Shown in pieces: positions 49,425-58,825 of a stretch of 64,000 bases of DNA. Under the pieces are notes generated by a model that saw nothing but the letters and a program-made list of their open reading frames with translations, was not told where the DNA came from and ran no database searches. A program made the translations under genes and the position numbers. Source of the DNA: Clostridiales bacterium (GTDB lineage Bacteria > Bacillota > Clostridia > Oscillospirales > Acutalibacteraceae); the NCBI GenBank assembly GCA_012839345.1, contig DUNN01000003.1:124001-188000 (forward strand), given 5' to 3'. How positions within the stretch are numbered: the stretch's first letter is position 1; each line of letters opens with the position of its first letter.

Positions 49425-50501
49425 TTACTGCGCCGCCTGTATGGTTCCGCCGCCAAGGACCAGATCATCATCGTAAAAGACGACGGCCTGTCCGGGTGTG
49501 ATGGCGCGCTGGGGCGTTTCAAATTCCACGCGGATGGTTCCATCCGAAAGGGGAACCAGCTTCGCAGGGGCAGGCTGGGCCTGATAGCGCACCTTGACCT
49601 GTGCGGGAATTTCATGGTCGAGCGTGTCGAACGGAATGAAATTTAAATCCGCCGCGATGAGGGAAGAAGAATACTGGCTGCCTTCCTCGCCAAGCGTAAC
49701 TTCATTGCGTTCGGTGTCGATTTTCGTCACATACATCGGCTGCCCAAACGCGACGCCAAGGCCTTTGCGCTGGCCAATGGTGTAGTGTGTAATGCCGCGG
49801 TGGCGGCCGATTACCCTGCCGTTTTTGTCGACAAAATTGCCCTGTGGGGCCTTTTGACCGGTGTACTTTTCGATAAAACCGGCGTAATCCTTGTTTTCGA
49901 CAAAGCAGATTTCCTGGCTGTCCGGTTTATGTGCAACGGGAAGTCCCGCTTCTTCCGCCAGCGCCCGCGCCTGCGGCTTAGTATAACTGCCAAGCGGCAT
50001 CAGCGTATGGGCAAGCTGATCCTGTGTAAAGGAATACAACACATAGCTTTGATCCTTACTGTTGTTTGCCCGCCGCAGCAGCCAGCGCCCGGCTTCGTTC
50101 TGCTCAATCCGTGCGTAGTGTCCGGTTGCAACATAGTCAAAATCCAGCTCCCGCGCACGGCGGAGCATGGCATCGAATTTTACATACCGGTTGCACGCAA
50201 TGCAGGGATTGGGCGTCCGTCCGGCCGCGTATTGCGCAGCAAAGTAATCAATGACCTGCTTTTCAAAAATATCCTGAAAATTGAGCACCAGGTGCTCAAT
50301 GCCGAGTTTGTAGGCGACCCGGCGCGCATCGTCAATATCATCCAGCGAGCAGCAGCCGCCCGCGGAACACTGCTGCATGTATTCATCGGGGCGCAGGCGC
50401 ATGGTAACACCCGTCACATCATATCCTGCGCGCAGCAGCAGCAGTGCGGCCACGGAACTGTCCACACCGCCGCTCATACCAAGCATAACCTTTTTCTTCA
50501 T
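49425..50501 (-). CDS. mnmA: tRNA 2-thiouridylase MnmA
   Basis: 358 residues. Adds sulfur to U34 of tRNAs for Lys, Glu and Gln. PP-loop GMSGGVDSSVAALLL at 8-22, catalytic Cys in NPCIACNRYVKF (about 98-109) and second Cys in SQEICFVENKDY (about 200). Full length. The 170-residue gene lies 5 bases upstream on the same strand. Confidence 0.97.
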   Translation of the reverse strand: MKKKVMLGMSGGVDSSVAALLLLRAGYDVTGVTMRLRPDEYMQQCSAGGCCSLDDIDDARRVAYKLGIEHLVLNFQDIFEKQVIDYFAAQYAAGRTPNPCIACNRYVKFDAMLRRARELDFDYVATGHYARIEQNEAGRWLLRRANNSKDQSYVLYSFTQDQLAHTLMPLGSYTKPQARALAEEAGLPVAHKPDSQEICFVENKDYAGFIEKYTGQKAPQGNFVDKNGRVIGRHRGITHYTIGQRKGLGVAFGQPMYVTKIDTERNEVTLGEEGSQYSSSLIAADLNFIPFDTLDHEIPAQVKVRYQAQPAPAKLVPLSDGTIRVEFETPQRAITPGQAVVFYDDDLVLGGGTIQAAQ

Positions 50502-50506
50502 TCGCG

Positions 50507-51019
50507 TTACAGCTCCGGCGGAATGGGTTCGTCGTCATCCGCTGCCTCTTCCGGAACTTCATCCGCGAACGCGAAAGAGGGCACAGCGATGTCTTCAGGG
50601 GATTCCTTGGCGGGAGCGGAGGGCTCCTCCATCGGTCCTTCCGCGGGGACGTCCACGTCGTCCAAGGAATCGGTGTCGCCGCAGTACGGGCAGAAATCGC
50701 AGTCGTCGGCGCAGTCGGCTGCGGAATCCTCTTCACAGCCTTTGGGCGAGGCAATTTCGTCCAGCTTGGCGAAGGCTTTTTTCATGCGGCGGTCGGAAAA
50801 GTCCACAGCACGGCACAAGTGCTCGGTTTCTTCGTTTTCCGGGTCGCGAAGATGCTGATAATAGTATTTGCCCAAAGCGGCGAAAGCACGCGCCTCGTTG
50901 TCCCGCTCGTTTTTAATGACGATGCGGAGGCGGTTCATGACGGCCGCTTTACGGTTTTTTTCGACGAGATAGTCCACGGCTTTTGTTACATTGCCGGTTA
51001 CGGATTCGATAAAGTTCAT
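50507..51019 (-). CDS. Acidic protein of unknown function upstream of mnmA
   Basis: 170 residues. The N-terminal half is helical and basic (AVDYLVEKNRKAAVMNRLRI, ARAFAALGKYYYQHLRD). The C-terminal half is very acidic with a CxxC-rich knot (CADDCDFCPYCGDTDS), which may bind zinc. RBS GGAGGAGCGCTT. Co-transcribed with mnmA. No family recognised. Confidence 0.78.
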   Translation of the reverse strand: MNFIESVTGNVTKAVDYLVEKNRKAAVMNRLRIVIKNERDNEARAFAALGKYYYQHLRDPENEETEHLCRAVDFSDRRMKKAFAKLDEIASPKGCEEDSAADCADDCDFCPYCGDTDSLDDVDVPAEGPMEEPSAPAKESPEDIAVPSFAFADEVPEEAADDDEPIPPEL

Positions 51020-51453
51020 AAGCGCTCCTCCGGCCGCATAGGCGGCAAATAAAAAATAAATCTTCTTGCATTATTATAGCGCAAAAGTGCCAAAAATAAC
51101 AGTACGGAATTGGTATTGTAAAAAATATCGGCAGAACCCCTAAGTTTATTAGGGCTTGTCTGCAAAATGCTGAAAAGGTTGCCGATAGGCGCGGCTGCCT
51201 TGGAATGGGAGACTGTAGCCGGTGGGTTCGCTTTGGAAAGGAAAAGCGGAAAAAACTTGCATTTTAGTTCCGATTGGGTTCTTTTTCTTTTTTAGAATAG
51301 GACTTGGCGCCCGGCGACAGAATTTTACAGAAACCTCATACCGTTCTACGCTAAAATGAACCAGAACTTCTGCGTTTTCGAATCCGTATTCCTTTTTTCC
51401 CCTTTGTGTGATATAATTACAAAATATGCAAAGGCAAAGGGAGGCAAACCGGA
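51020..51453. other. Intergenic region upstream of CpXC
   Basis: 434 bases, no gene seen. A TATAAT-like word at 51410-51416 (GATATAATTAC) may be the -10 of the CpXC-asnB promoter. The leftward promoter of the 170-residue gene is not obvious. Confidence 0.4.
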
Positions 51454-52107
51454 ATGTCAACGCAGATGAACAGGGATGTGAGCTGCCCGCACTGTGGCGC
51501 CGCAGTAAAAACCAGAATGTATCCCGGCATTGGGGCCGACGAATCTCCCGAATTAAGGGAGCACGTGCTGGATGAAACGCTTTTTGACTGGAAGTGCCCG
51601 GCGTGCGGCTATGAAGCGGAGCTGGTATATCCCTGTCTTTATCATGATAAAGAACATAATTTTATGGTTTATGTGGTGCCCAACGGAAACGAATGCGAAA
51701 TTGCGTCGGTGGATGTATCCAAAGAATTTCCACAGCTTTCCGGAATGCGGAAGCGCGTGGTGATTTCCTTGGCGGGGCTAAAAGAAAAAATACTGATTTT
51801 TGAAGCTGGCCTGGACGATACTGCGGTGGAACTGACCAAGCTGGCGTTGACGGATGTTGCGGCGCAGAAGCACGGCGCAGTGGTGGATTCCTGCTATTTC
51901 TGTTCGGCGGATGAAGAGGCCGAACGGATTACTTTTTCCTTTTTCCTGCATGGGGAAAGCAAGCCCGTGGTGCAGGGTACGCGGATGGATGTGTACCGCA
52001 AATCGCTGGAAATTGTAGAAAGCATTGGCCGGCCCGGCGAAGAATTCTGTGCGGTGGATGCCGGCGCCGCGCAACAGATTCTGCGGGCATACCGCGGAGA
52101 GGACTAG
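51454..52107 (+). CDS. CpXC domain protein
   Basis: 217 residues. The N-terminal CpXC domain has paired Cys motifs VSCPHCGAAV and WKCPACGYEAEL with the linking LREHVLDETLFD, probably a zinc ribbon. The C-terminal half is unassigned. RBS GGGAGGCAAACCGGA. 44 bases before asnB, same strand. Biochemical role unknown. Confidence 0.88.
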   Translation: MSTQMNRDVSCPHCGAAVKTRMYPGIGADESPELREHVLDETLFDWKCPACGYEAELVYPCLYHDKEHNFMVYVVPNGNECEIASVDVSKEFPQLSGMRKRVVISLAGLKEKILIFEAGLDDTAVELTKLALTDVAAQKHGAVVDSCYFCSADEEAERITFSFFLHGESKPVVQGTRMDVYRKSLEIVESIGRPGEEFCAVDAGAAQQILRAYRGED

Positions 52108-52151
52108 GCCCTGCGATGGGGTTTTGAAAGTGAAAGGAAGGTCATAAACAG

Positions 52152-54020
52152 ATGTGTGGACTTTGCGGATTTACAGGAGAAGTGATTGACCGCGACGCGG
52201 TGATTCAGCGCATGACGGACCGGATTACCCACCGCGGGCCGGATTCCAGCGGCGTTTACCAGGACGATTCCATTTCAATGGGATTCCGCAGATTAAGCAT
52301 TATTGATATTGCTTCTACGGGGGATCAGCCGATTTACAACGAGGACAAAACGCTGGTGCTTACGTTTAACGGGGAGATTTACAACTATCAGGAGCTGCGC
52401 AAAATCCTGATGGAGAAGGGCCACCGGTTTTACACCAACACGGATTCCGAAGTGCTGGTCCACGGGTTTGAGGAATGGAAGGAAGACCTTCTGAACCGGC
52501 TGCGCGGCATGTTTGCGTTTGCCATTTGGAACACAAAGGACCACAGTTTGTTTATTGCCCGCGACTTTTTCGGCATTAAGCCCATGCATTACACGCAGGT
52601 TGGGGAACATTTCGTTTATGGCTCTGAAATCAAGAGCATTCTGGAATTCCCCGGGTTCGAGAAAAAGTTTAACCTCAACGCACTGAACAATTACATTTCC
52701 TTTGAATATTCCGTGCCGCCGGAAACGTTTTTTGAAAACGTATTCTGCCTGATGCCTGCTCATTACCTGTGGTACCGCGACGGCAAGGTGGAAACTCACC
52801 GTTACTGGGAACCGAAATTCTGCCCGGACGAAGAAATGACAGAGGAACAGGCGGTTGCCGAAATCGAGAAGGTGTTCGAGGACTCGGTCGCCGCGCACAA
52901 AATCAGCGACGTGGAGGTCGGCTGCTTCCTTTCCAGCGGCGTGGACTCCAGCTATGTTTCCACCTATTTTGCGGGGCAGAAAACCTTTACCGTCGGCTTT
53001 GACAACGGCGAAAAGTACAACGAAATCAGCTGGGCGAAGAACCTTTCCGAAAAGGTCGGGGTGGAGCATCACTGCAAGGTGATTTCCGCCGACGAGTACT
53101 GGGGCAATATCCGCAAGGTACAGTACCATATGGACCAGCCTTTAGCGGATGCCTCCTGCATTGCGCTGTATTTTGTTTCGAAAATGGCGAGCGAATATGT
53201 GAAGGTAGTACTTTCTGGCGAAGGCGCGGACGAACTGTTCGGCGGTTACAACATTTACCACGAACCAGATGATTTTGCAGCCTATAAAAAGCTTCCGTTA
53301 GGGCTGCGCAAGGTACTGGCGAAAATCGCAAAATCACTACCGTTTTCCTTTAAGGGCAAGAATTTCCTCATTCGCGGCGCTCAGCCGATTGAAGAAATGT
53401 TCTATGGCAACTGCAGCATGTTTACCATGGAAGAAAAGCGCAGCCTGCTGAAAGACACCATTCCGGTTACACGCCCGCAGGAATTGACGAAAAAGTACTA
53501 CGACCGCGTAAAGGACCAGGACGACGTGACCAAGATGCAGTATCTGGACATCAATGTGTGGTTGGTGGGCGATATTCTGCTGAAGGCCGACCGCATGAGC
53601 ATGGCGAACTCTTTGGAGCTGCGCGTGCCGTTCCTGGACAAAGAAGTGTTCGGCGTGGCGTCCCGCATTCCGCGCAAACTGCGTGTGAATCCGCAAAACA
53701 CCAAGTATGCCATGCGCAAGGCTGCTATGAAGCATTTGCCCGAAGCGACCGCGCAGAAGAAAAAGCTGGGCTTCCCCGTACCGACCAGAGTATGGCTCCG
53801 CGAGGAGAAATACTACAATATCGTGAAGAAGGCGTTTACGAGCGACACTGCGAAGCGGTTCTTCAATACCGACGTGCTGATGCGCTTCTTGGATGACCAT
53901 TACAACGGGAAATGCGATAACAACCGAAAAATCTGGACGATTTTCGTCTTTTTGGTTTGGTATGACATTTACTTTAACAATGGTTCGCATGAACCGGGCG
54001 ACATGCCGAATCTGCAATAA
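52152..54020 (+). CDS. asnB: Glutamine-hydrolysing asparagine synthase
   Basis: 622 residues. The N-terminal class II glutaminase with Cys2 (MCGLCGFTGEV) releases ammonia. The C-terminal synthetase with PP-loop FLSSGVDSSYVSTYF (about 258) adenylates Asp. LSGEGADELFGGYNIY and RADRMSMANSLELRVPF-like conserved segments are present. Normal length for the asnB type of Clostridia. Confidence 0.96.
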   Translation: MCGLCGFTGEVIDRDAVIQRMTDRITHRGPDSSGVYQDDSISMGFRRLSIIDIASTGDQPIYNEDKTLVLTFNGEIYNYQELRKILMEKGHRFYTNTDSEVLVHGFEEWKEDLLNRLRGMFAFAIWNTKDHSLFIARDFFGIKPMHYTQVGEHFVYGSEIKSILEFPGFEKKFNLNALNNYISFEYSVPPETFFENVFCLMPAHYLWYRDGKVETHRYWEPKFCPDEEMTEEQAVAEIEKVFEDSVAAHKISDVEVGCFLSSGVDSSYVSTYFAGQKTFTVGFDNGEKYNEISWAKNLSEKVGVEHHCKVISADEYWGNIRKVQYHMDQPLADASCIALYFVSKMASEYVKVVLSGEGADELFGGYNIYHEPDDFAAYKKLPLGLRKVLAKIAKSLPFSFKGKNFLIRGAQPIEEMFYGNCSMFTMEEKRSLLKDTIPVTRPQELTKKYYDRVKDQDDVTKMQYLDINVWLVGDILLKADRMSMANSLELRVPFLDKEVFGVASRIPRKLRVNPQNTKYAMRKAAMKHLPEATAQKKKLGFPVPTRVWLREEKYYNIVKKAFTSDTAKRFFNTDVLMRFLDDHYNGKCDNNRKIWTIFVFLVWYDIYFNNGSHEPGDMPNLQ

Positions 54021-54049
54021 TACGAATCTGTAATAATATAAATAAGATA

Positions 54050-54087
54050 AGGGCGGCGGATTGTAATCCGCCGCCCTTAGTTTTATT
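54050..54087. terminator. Terminator between asnB and the HAD gene
   Basis: GGGCGGCGGATT (54051-54062) and AATCCGCCGCCC (54065-54076), a perfect 12-bp stem with T-rich sequence on both sides. Confidence 0.92.
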
Positions 54088-54880
54088 CCGCAATCAATCC
54101 CAAATGCTCCAACGCATGGTAGATGCCGTCCTCAAACACGGAACTAGTCACGTACCCGGCGCGCTGCTTGACTTCTTCCACGGCGTTCCCCATGGCGACC
54201 CCGAAGCCTACCGTCTCCATCATGGAAATATCGTTGTAGCCGTCGCCGAACGCGATGGTGTCGCTCCGGTCGATTCCGGAGTATTCCAGCAGGGCACGGA
54301 TGCCGCCGGCTTTGTCTTCCCCGCGGAAGCTCAGGTCGGCTGCGCGGTTGCCCGGATGGTAGTTCAGCACCATGGTGTCGTCAAATGCGGGGCGGCAGCG
54401 GTGGTATTCCTCCTCATCCCGGAACAGAAAATCCATCATGCTCGCGTGCACGTTCTCCGGTTTCCAATCCATCACCAAGTAATCCGGAATGCCGTAAGCC
54501 TCATTCAGCCATTTTGGATACCGCTCGGTAATATTCCTTCCCCAGGCGTGGTCTTTTCCGACGAACGTATAGCGGCAGCCATAAGAATCGAAGTGCCGCA
54601 TGAGCGTTTCGACCCGTTCGGTCGAGAATTCCCGCGTTAGCACCGTGTTGCCGTCAAACACCACGTGGGCACCGTTCAGTGCGACATACGTTTGAAACAG
54701 GCCGGGAAAATACCGGTGAATAAAGACTTCCGGCCGGCCGGAACAGATTGCGATGCGGTGCCCGTTTTGGCGCAGCTTCTCCAGCGCCTGAAGCGCGCTT
54801 GGCGGAATGCAGAACGGGCGGCCATCTTTTGTGGAAAGAAGCGTACCGTCCACATCGAAAAAGATTAATTTTTTCTTCAT
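54083..54880 (-). CDS. HAD family (Cof-type) phosphatase
   Basis: 265 residues. Motif I FFDVDGTLLST (Asp nucleophile about 9), motif II AICSGRP (about 55), and motif IV AFGDGYNDISMMETVGFGVA (about 215). The large C2 cap marks a Cof/YkrA-like sugar-phosphate phosphatase. Substrate unknown. Confidence 0.93.
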   Translation of the reverse strand: MKKKLIFFDVDGTLLSTKDGRPFCIPPSALQALEKLRQNGHRIAICSGRPEVFIHRYFPGLFQTYVALNGAHVVFDGNTVLTREFSTERVETLMRHFDSYGCRYTFVGKDHAWGRNITERYPKWLNEAYGIPDYLVMDWKPENVHASMMDFLFRDEEEYHRCRPAFDDTMVLNYHPGNRAADLSFRGEDKAGGIRALLEYSGIDRSDTIAFGDGYNDISMMETVGFGVAMGNAVEEVKQRAGYVTSSVFEDGIYHALEHLGLIAE

Positions 54881-55099
54881 TGGGAACTCCTTTCATGCGC
54901 CGTATGGATTCGATATTTAGGATAGCCGGCTTTCTTCCAGGTAAAAATACAGTGCTGCACAAACACGGGACAGATCGGGCTTTGAACTTCGGCAAAAGCG
55001 GAGGAGATTAATCTTTTGCCGAAGAAATTCTTCGATGTTTTGAATTGGAATTCAGTATAAGTTTTCCAAAAAAGGCGAAACTAAGTCCGAGGTGATAAT

Positions 55100-55456
55100 G
55101 TGGAATATGTATGGGCATTTTTAATCGGCGGAGCCATCTGCGCGGTTGGGCAGGTGTTGATTGACTTTACCAAAATGACCCCTGCACGGATTCTGGTTTT
55201 GTTCGTCACACTGGGCGTTTTGCTGACTGCACTGGGCGTATATGAGCCCCTGGTGAAATTAGCCGGGGCAGGCGCGACCGTTCCGCTGACCGGGTTCGGG
55301 TACCTAATGGCGAAAGGAACCATGGAAGCCGTGCAGCAGAAAGGGGTGCTCGGCGCGTTATCCGGCGGAGTGACCGCCAGCGCAGCAGGAGTTGCGGCGG
55401 CGGTCTTTTTCGGATACTTTGCGTCACTGGTCGCCCGGTCGGGCGATAAAAGCTAA
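55100..55456 (+). CDS. spoVAE: Stage V sporulation protein AE
   Basis: 118 residues starting at GTG (CCGAGGTGATAAT upstream). Three to four membrane segments; conserved FLIGGAICAVGQVLIDFTKM, GAGATVPLTGFGYLMAKGTM and LSGGVTASAAGVAAA. SpoVA proteins move dipicolinic acid across the spore inner membrane. Here it is alone, without spoVAC or spoVAD in the window. Confidence 0.93.
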   Translation: MEYVWAFLIGGAICAVGQVLIDFTKMTPARILVLFVTLGVLLTALGVYEPLVKLAGAGATVPLTGFGYLMAKGTMEAVQQKGVLGALSGGVTASAAGVAAAVFFGYFASLVARSGDKS

Positions 55457-55506
55457 ATGCCCCGCGAAGCGGTACCGCCGAAACGAGCCAATCGAATACT
55501 AGAAAA

Positions 55507-55528
55507 CGGGCAGGTGTTCACCTGCCCG
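55507..55528 (-). terminator. Inverted repeat, probable leftward terminator
   Basis: CGGGCAGGTG-TT-CACCTGCCCG, perfect; read leftward it is followed by TTTTCT. Serves the small gene at 55557-55712. Confidence 0.65.
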
Positions 55529-55556
55529 TAGCATTATGCGAATTTAAAATGATTCG

Positions 55557-55712
55557 TTACTGAATGGAATTGTTCAAATATTGCTCTAGTTCTTCTTCGT
55601 CTTTGCGCTTTTTTTCGAAGTATAGGGTGACAGCAACAACGGCGGTAGCGATCGCGGCTACTGCGGAAATTACTGACAACAGTATGCTGAATGTACTGTT
55701 CTTTTTCAACAA
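55557..55712 (-). CDS. Small single-pass membrane protein
   Basis: 51 residues from TTG at 55712 (GGAGGTGCTC upstream). Lys-rich start KKNSTF, membrane segment ILLSVISAVAAIATAVVAVTLYF, then a charged tail KKRKDEEELEQYLNNSIQ. No family recognised. It may be longer, since upstream frame is open to 55784, but the RBS favours this start. Confidence 0.6.
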   Translation of the reverse strand: MLKKNSTFSILLSVISAVAAIATAVVAVTLYFEKKRKDEEELEQYLNNSIQ

Positions 55713-55831
55713 GAGCACCTCCGTCTCAAATCTGCAGCTCTGTTTGTAGGTTCTTTTTCTATATGATAACGAATAAATGAACAAATGTCAATTGCAATCA
55801 TTCGTGGCTTTTGGGAACCTGCGGGTATAAA

Positions 55832-55858
55832 AAAAGCAGGGCGCGAGGCTCTGCTTTT
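55832..55858 (-). terminator. Terminator of rpsT
   Basis: AAAAGCAG (55832-55839) and CTGCTTTT (55851-55858) form a stem; read leftward it ends in TTTTTT. 22 bases after the rpsT stop. Confidence 0.65.
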
Positions 55859-55879
55859 GCTTTTAAACCGCGTACAAGG

Positions 55880-56143
55880 TTATGCGTTGGCTGCGTTCAG
55901 TTTACGGGCAAGAGCCGACTTCTTTCTCGCGGCGGTATTCTTGTGCAGAATGCCCTTCGCAGCGGCCTGGTCAATCGCTTTGACGGCGACTTTCACGGCT
56001 TCCACCTTGTCGGACGCTCCGCTCTCGATGGCAAGGTTAGCCTTCTTTATATTGGTCTTTAAACCGGAATTGATTTGTTTATTAAACTGAGTCTTAGTGG
56101 CAATAACCTTTACGCGCTTTTTCGCTGATTTGATGTTTGGCAT
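55880..56143 (-). CDS. rpsT: 30S ribosomal protein S20
   Basis: 87 residues from ATG at 56143 (AAAGGAGGTGTGATC upstream). [49 protein letters not shown] are the conserved S20 segments. Binds 16S rRNA. Divergent from gpr, the normal Firmicute arrangement. Confidence 0.97.
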   Translation of the reverse strand: MPNIKSAKKRVKVIATKTQFNKQINSGLKTNIKKANLAIESGASDKVEAVKVAVKAIDQAAAKGILHKNTAARKKSALARKLNAANA

Positions 56144-56242
56144 GATCACACCTCCTTTGGCATCGTCACATAGTAATAATATTATCATTTACAAGCCTAA
56201 ATTGCAAGGGTTTTTCGAAAAAATATACTGGGAGCTGATAAA

Positions 56243-57061
56243 GTGATTTTACGAACTGATTTGGCGCTGGAAAATACCGAACCGCAGAAACAGGTCCGGC
56301 GCGAAGAAGACGGCTGCGTGGTTACGCACATTGATGAGGACGGCAAGTCTTACATCACGGTGGAAGTACCAGCCATTTCCGACCATTTGGACGCCGACCG
56401 GGGCGTGCTGAAACTGGTAGTGGAAGAGCTAAATACCCTGCTGCCGAAAGAAGGCATGGCACTGGTCGCCGGCCTTGGTAACCGGGCTATTACGCCGGAC
56501 GCGATTGGGCCCATGACGGCGGAAAATGTGATGGCAACCCGCCATATTACGGGCGAGGTTGCACGCCTGACCGGGCTGGAGGACTTGCGCCCGGTAGCGG
56601 TGATTGCGCCCGGGGTCCTGGGCAACACCGGAATTGAAGCGATGGAACTGTTGAAGGCACTGGTCCACAAGCTGAAGCCTTCGGTTGTGATTGCGGTGGA
56701 CGCACTGGCCGCCCGCAGCCCTGCCCGGCTGGGCTGCACGGTTCAGCTCAGTTCGGCTGGAATTTCCCCGGGGGCCGGCGTGGGCAATGCCCGGCCGCGC
56801 ATTGATGAAAGCACCCTGGGAGTCCCGGTTATCGGGATGGGTATTCCCACTATGGTGGACGCGACTACGCTTGCCTATGACCTGCTGGGGGAGGAGTACC
56901 GCGATGCTATGGACAAGGTGGAGCCCCGAGGAGCCCCAATGATGGTTACGCCCCGGGAAATCGACTTAATCATCGGGCGGGGCGCACGGCTGTTGGGCAT
57001 GGGAGTGAATCTGGCGCTGAACCCGAGCCTTTCGGTGGAGGAATTTGAGGAGCTGATCTAA
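56243..57061 (+). CDS. gpr: GPR endopeptidase, germination protease
   Basis: 272 residues starting at GTG. It degrades small acid-soluble spore proteins at germination. Seen: RTDLALEN at the N-terminus with a short pro-segment, LVAGLGNRAITPDAIGPM, VIAPGVLGNTGIEA, VIAVDALAARSPARLG, and SPGAGVGNARPRID. Somewhat shorter than the Bacillus enzyme. Upstream of spoIIP, the usual order. Confidence 0.95.
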   Translation: MILRTDLALENTEPQKQVRREEDGCVVTHIDEDGKSYITVEVPAISDHLDADRGVLKLVVEELNTLLPKEGMALVAGLGNRAITPDAIGPMTAENVMATRHITGEVARLTGLEDLRPVAVIAPGVLGNTGIEAMELLKALVHKLKPSVVIAVDALAARSPARLGCTVQLSSAGISPGAGVGNARPRIDESTLGVPVIGMGIPTMVDATTLAYDLLGEEYRDAMDKVEPRGAPMMVTPREIDLIIGRGARLLGMGVNLALNPSLSVEEFEELI

Positions 57062-57386
57062 GTGCCTGTTTGTTTTCCGCGCGATTTAGGACGAGCCTCG
57101 TAGTCGGAACCTTCGCCGGATTTTATGCTTTGTCCCGTAGAAAATCACGCCGCACGGCCGGTCACCATTTCGGAAGAAGTCCTTAACATGAAACCGGGTC
57201 AATCCGCATAGAATGGTAACGGGCGTGGCGAATCATGTGCCAGGCCGATTGTTAAAATTGTTTGGCAAGGTTTGAAAAATCCTTTTCAAACCGGAAGTAA
57301 ATTTTTCCCGCGGAAAAGACAGCGGGAATCCGGCTGCAGTAAGGCAGCCGGAACTTCCCGCCTGCGGCGAAAGGATGGTCGTAAAT
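57062..57386 (+). promoter_or_regulatory. gpr-spoIIP intergenic region with two hairpins
   Basis: 325 bases without a gene. GGTTTGAAAA/TTTTCAAACC forms a stem at about 57268-57291. A second, stronger stem has GCGGGAA (57322-57328) and CCGGCTGC (57330-57337) pairing with GCAGCCGG (57344-57351) and TTCCCGC (57355-57361), ending just before the spoIIP RBS. It could limit readthrough or translation of spoIIP. Confidence 0.5.
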
Positions 57387-58487
57387 ATGAAAGGCTGGAC
57401 GCAGAAAGCAGCAGGATTCGGTTCCATTGTTCTAGTGATGATCGCCGTATTGTGCGTAGCGAACCGGATTCCCCAGGTGGTTACCCAGAACACCGCGCTG
57501 GCTGCGGCCGGATTTATTATGCCCGGCGGCGCTGCCGAAGCGTTTGAGTCCGATTTTCTGGAAGAAGAGGAAGAGGACGGCGGAACCGGTTCTCAGGCAT
57601 TTTCTTCCGTGCCGGAGGAGATGAGCAGCATGCCTGCTTCCTCCGTACCGGAGAGCAGTTCCCAGGTATCTTCTCAAGCGTCCTCCGAAACATCCTCCAC
57701 ACCCGCATCTTCCGTGCCGTCTTCTTCTTTAGGCGCGAAGATACAAGAAATCAGCATTGCAAACTCCGGAGTTCAGTACCAGAACATCTGGGTCCGCAAT
57801 TCTAATAAAAATCACGGAATCGATATTGCGTCGGAACTGGCGAAGGCACCCGCAGTGAAAATCAAGAAGAATTCCACGCCGCAGGTGCTGATTTACCATA
57901 CCCACACCACCGAGGCATTTTTGGGGGACACGCGCAGCCAGGACCTTTCCCGCTCGGTTGTAGCGGTTGGGGATCAGATTGAGGCACAGCTGAAGGCGGC
58001 GGGGATTAATGTGGTGCACGACAAAACGGTGCACGATTATCCGACTTACAACGGTTCGTACGACCGTTCCAAAGTTACTATGCAGAAGAATCTGAAACAA
58101 TATCCTGGCATTCAGGTGACGCTGGATATTCACCGCGATGCCATGGCGGCTTCGAATGGAACGCGCATTAAGCCGACGGCGGTCATCAATGGCAAAAAGG
58201 CTGCTCAGGTGATGATTATTTCCGGCTGCGACGATGACGGTACATATGGATTCCCCAACTGGGAGTACAATCTGCGGCTGGCAGTGCGTTTGCAGCAGTC
58301 GGTTGCCACCATGTATCCGGGCCTGGCAAGGCCGCTGAACTTTTGCCCGCGTAAATACAACGAAAACCTGACCAAGGGTTCCCTTTTGGTGGAAATCGGC
58401 ACGGAGGTCAATACGCTGGATGAGGCGAAATACACAGGGGAACTGTTCGGAAAGGCACTGGTCGACACCTTGAATAAACTGACCTGA
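57387..58487 (+). CDS. spoIIP: Stage II sporulation protein P
   Basis: 366 residues from ATG at 57387 (AAAGGATGG upstream; an ATG four codons earlier overlaps the RBS). Membrane anchor, Ser/Glu-rich linker (about 55-115), then the amidase/endopeptidase domain with LIYHTHTTEAFLGD (about 170), LDIHRDAM and LVEIGTEVNTLDEA. Part of the SpoIID-SpoIIM-SpoIIP engulfment machine. Confidence 0.94.
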   Translation: MKGWTQKAAGFGSIVLVMIAVLCVANRIPQVVTQNTALAAAGFIMPGGAAEAFESDFLEEEEEDGGTGSQAFSSVPEEMSSMPASSVPESSSQVSSQASSETSSTPASSVPSSSLGAKIQEISIANSGVQYQNIWVRNSNKNHGIDIASELAKAPAVKIKKNSTPQVLIYHTHTTEAFLGDTRSQDLSRSVVAVGDQIEAQLKAAGINVVHDKTVHDYPTYNGSYDRSKVTMQKNLKQYPGIQVTLDIHRDAMAASNGTRIKPTAVINGKKAAQVMIISGCDDDGTYGFPNWEYNLRLAVRLQQSVATMYPGLARPLNFCPRKYNENLTKGSLLVEIGTEVNTLDEAKYTGELFGKALVDTLNKLT

Positions 58488-58573
58488 CGGAAAAACCGCT
58501 GATTTACAGCCCATGAGCCGGGGCATACTAGAATTATAAAGATTACCGGCTCTGGGGGAAGTGAATTCAAGCG

Positions 58574-58825
58574 ATGAAAAAGTATGACCGGAATGAAAAG
58601 CGAATTTTCTTCACGTCCCTGTTCAGCACACTCTGTGTTTTTCTCCTGATTGCCGGGATTCTGGAGGTGGATGCAAATTCCCGCAGAATCGGGTTTGGGG
58701 ACGACCAGACACTTTACCGCCAAATTACGGGACAAACTTGGCAGGAAACTTGCAATGACATAAAAATATGGTATAATCATTTTATATTATTGATAATAGA
58801 GAATGATCCGGAGGAATTGCAATGA
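58574..58825 (+). CDS. Small membrane protein of unknown function
   Basis: 83 residues, one membrane segment (FFTSLFSTLCVFLLIAGILEV), then WQETCNDIKIWYNHFILLII. Start has GGAAGTG upstream. Overlaps the next gene by 4 bases (ATGA). Downstream of spoIIP, so a sporulation link is possible. Not recognised. Confidence 0.65.
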   Translation: MKKYDRNEKRIFFTSLFSTLCVFLLIAGILEVDANSRRIGFGDDQTLYRQITGQTWQETCNDIKIWYNHFILLIIENDPEELQ

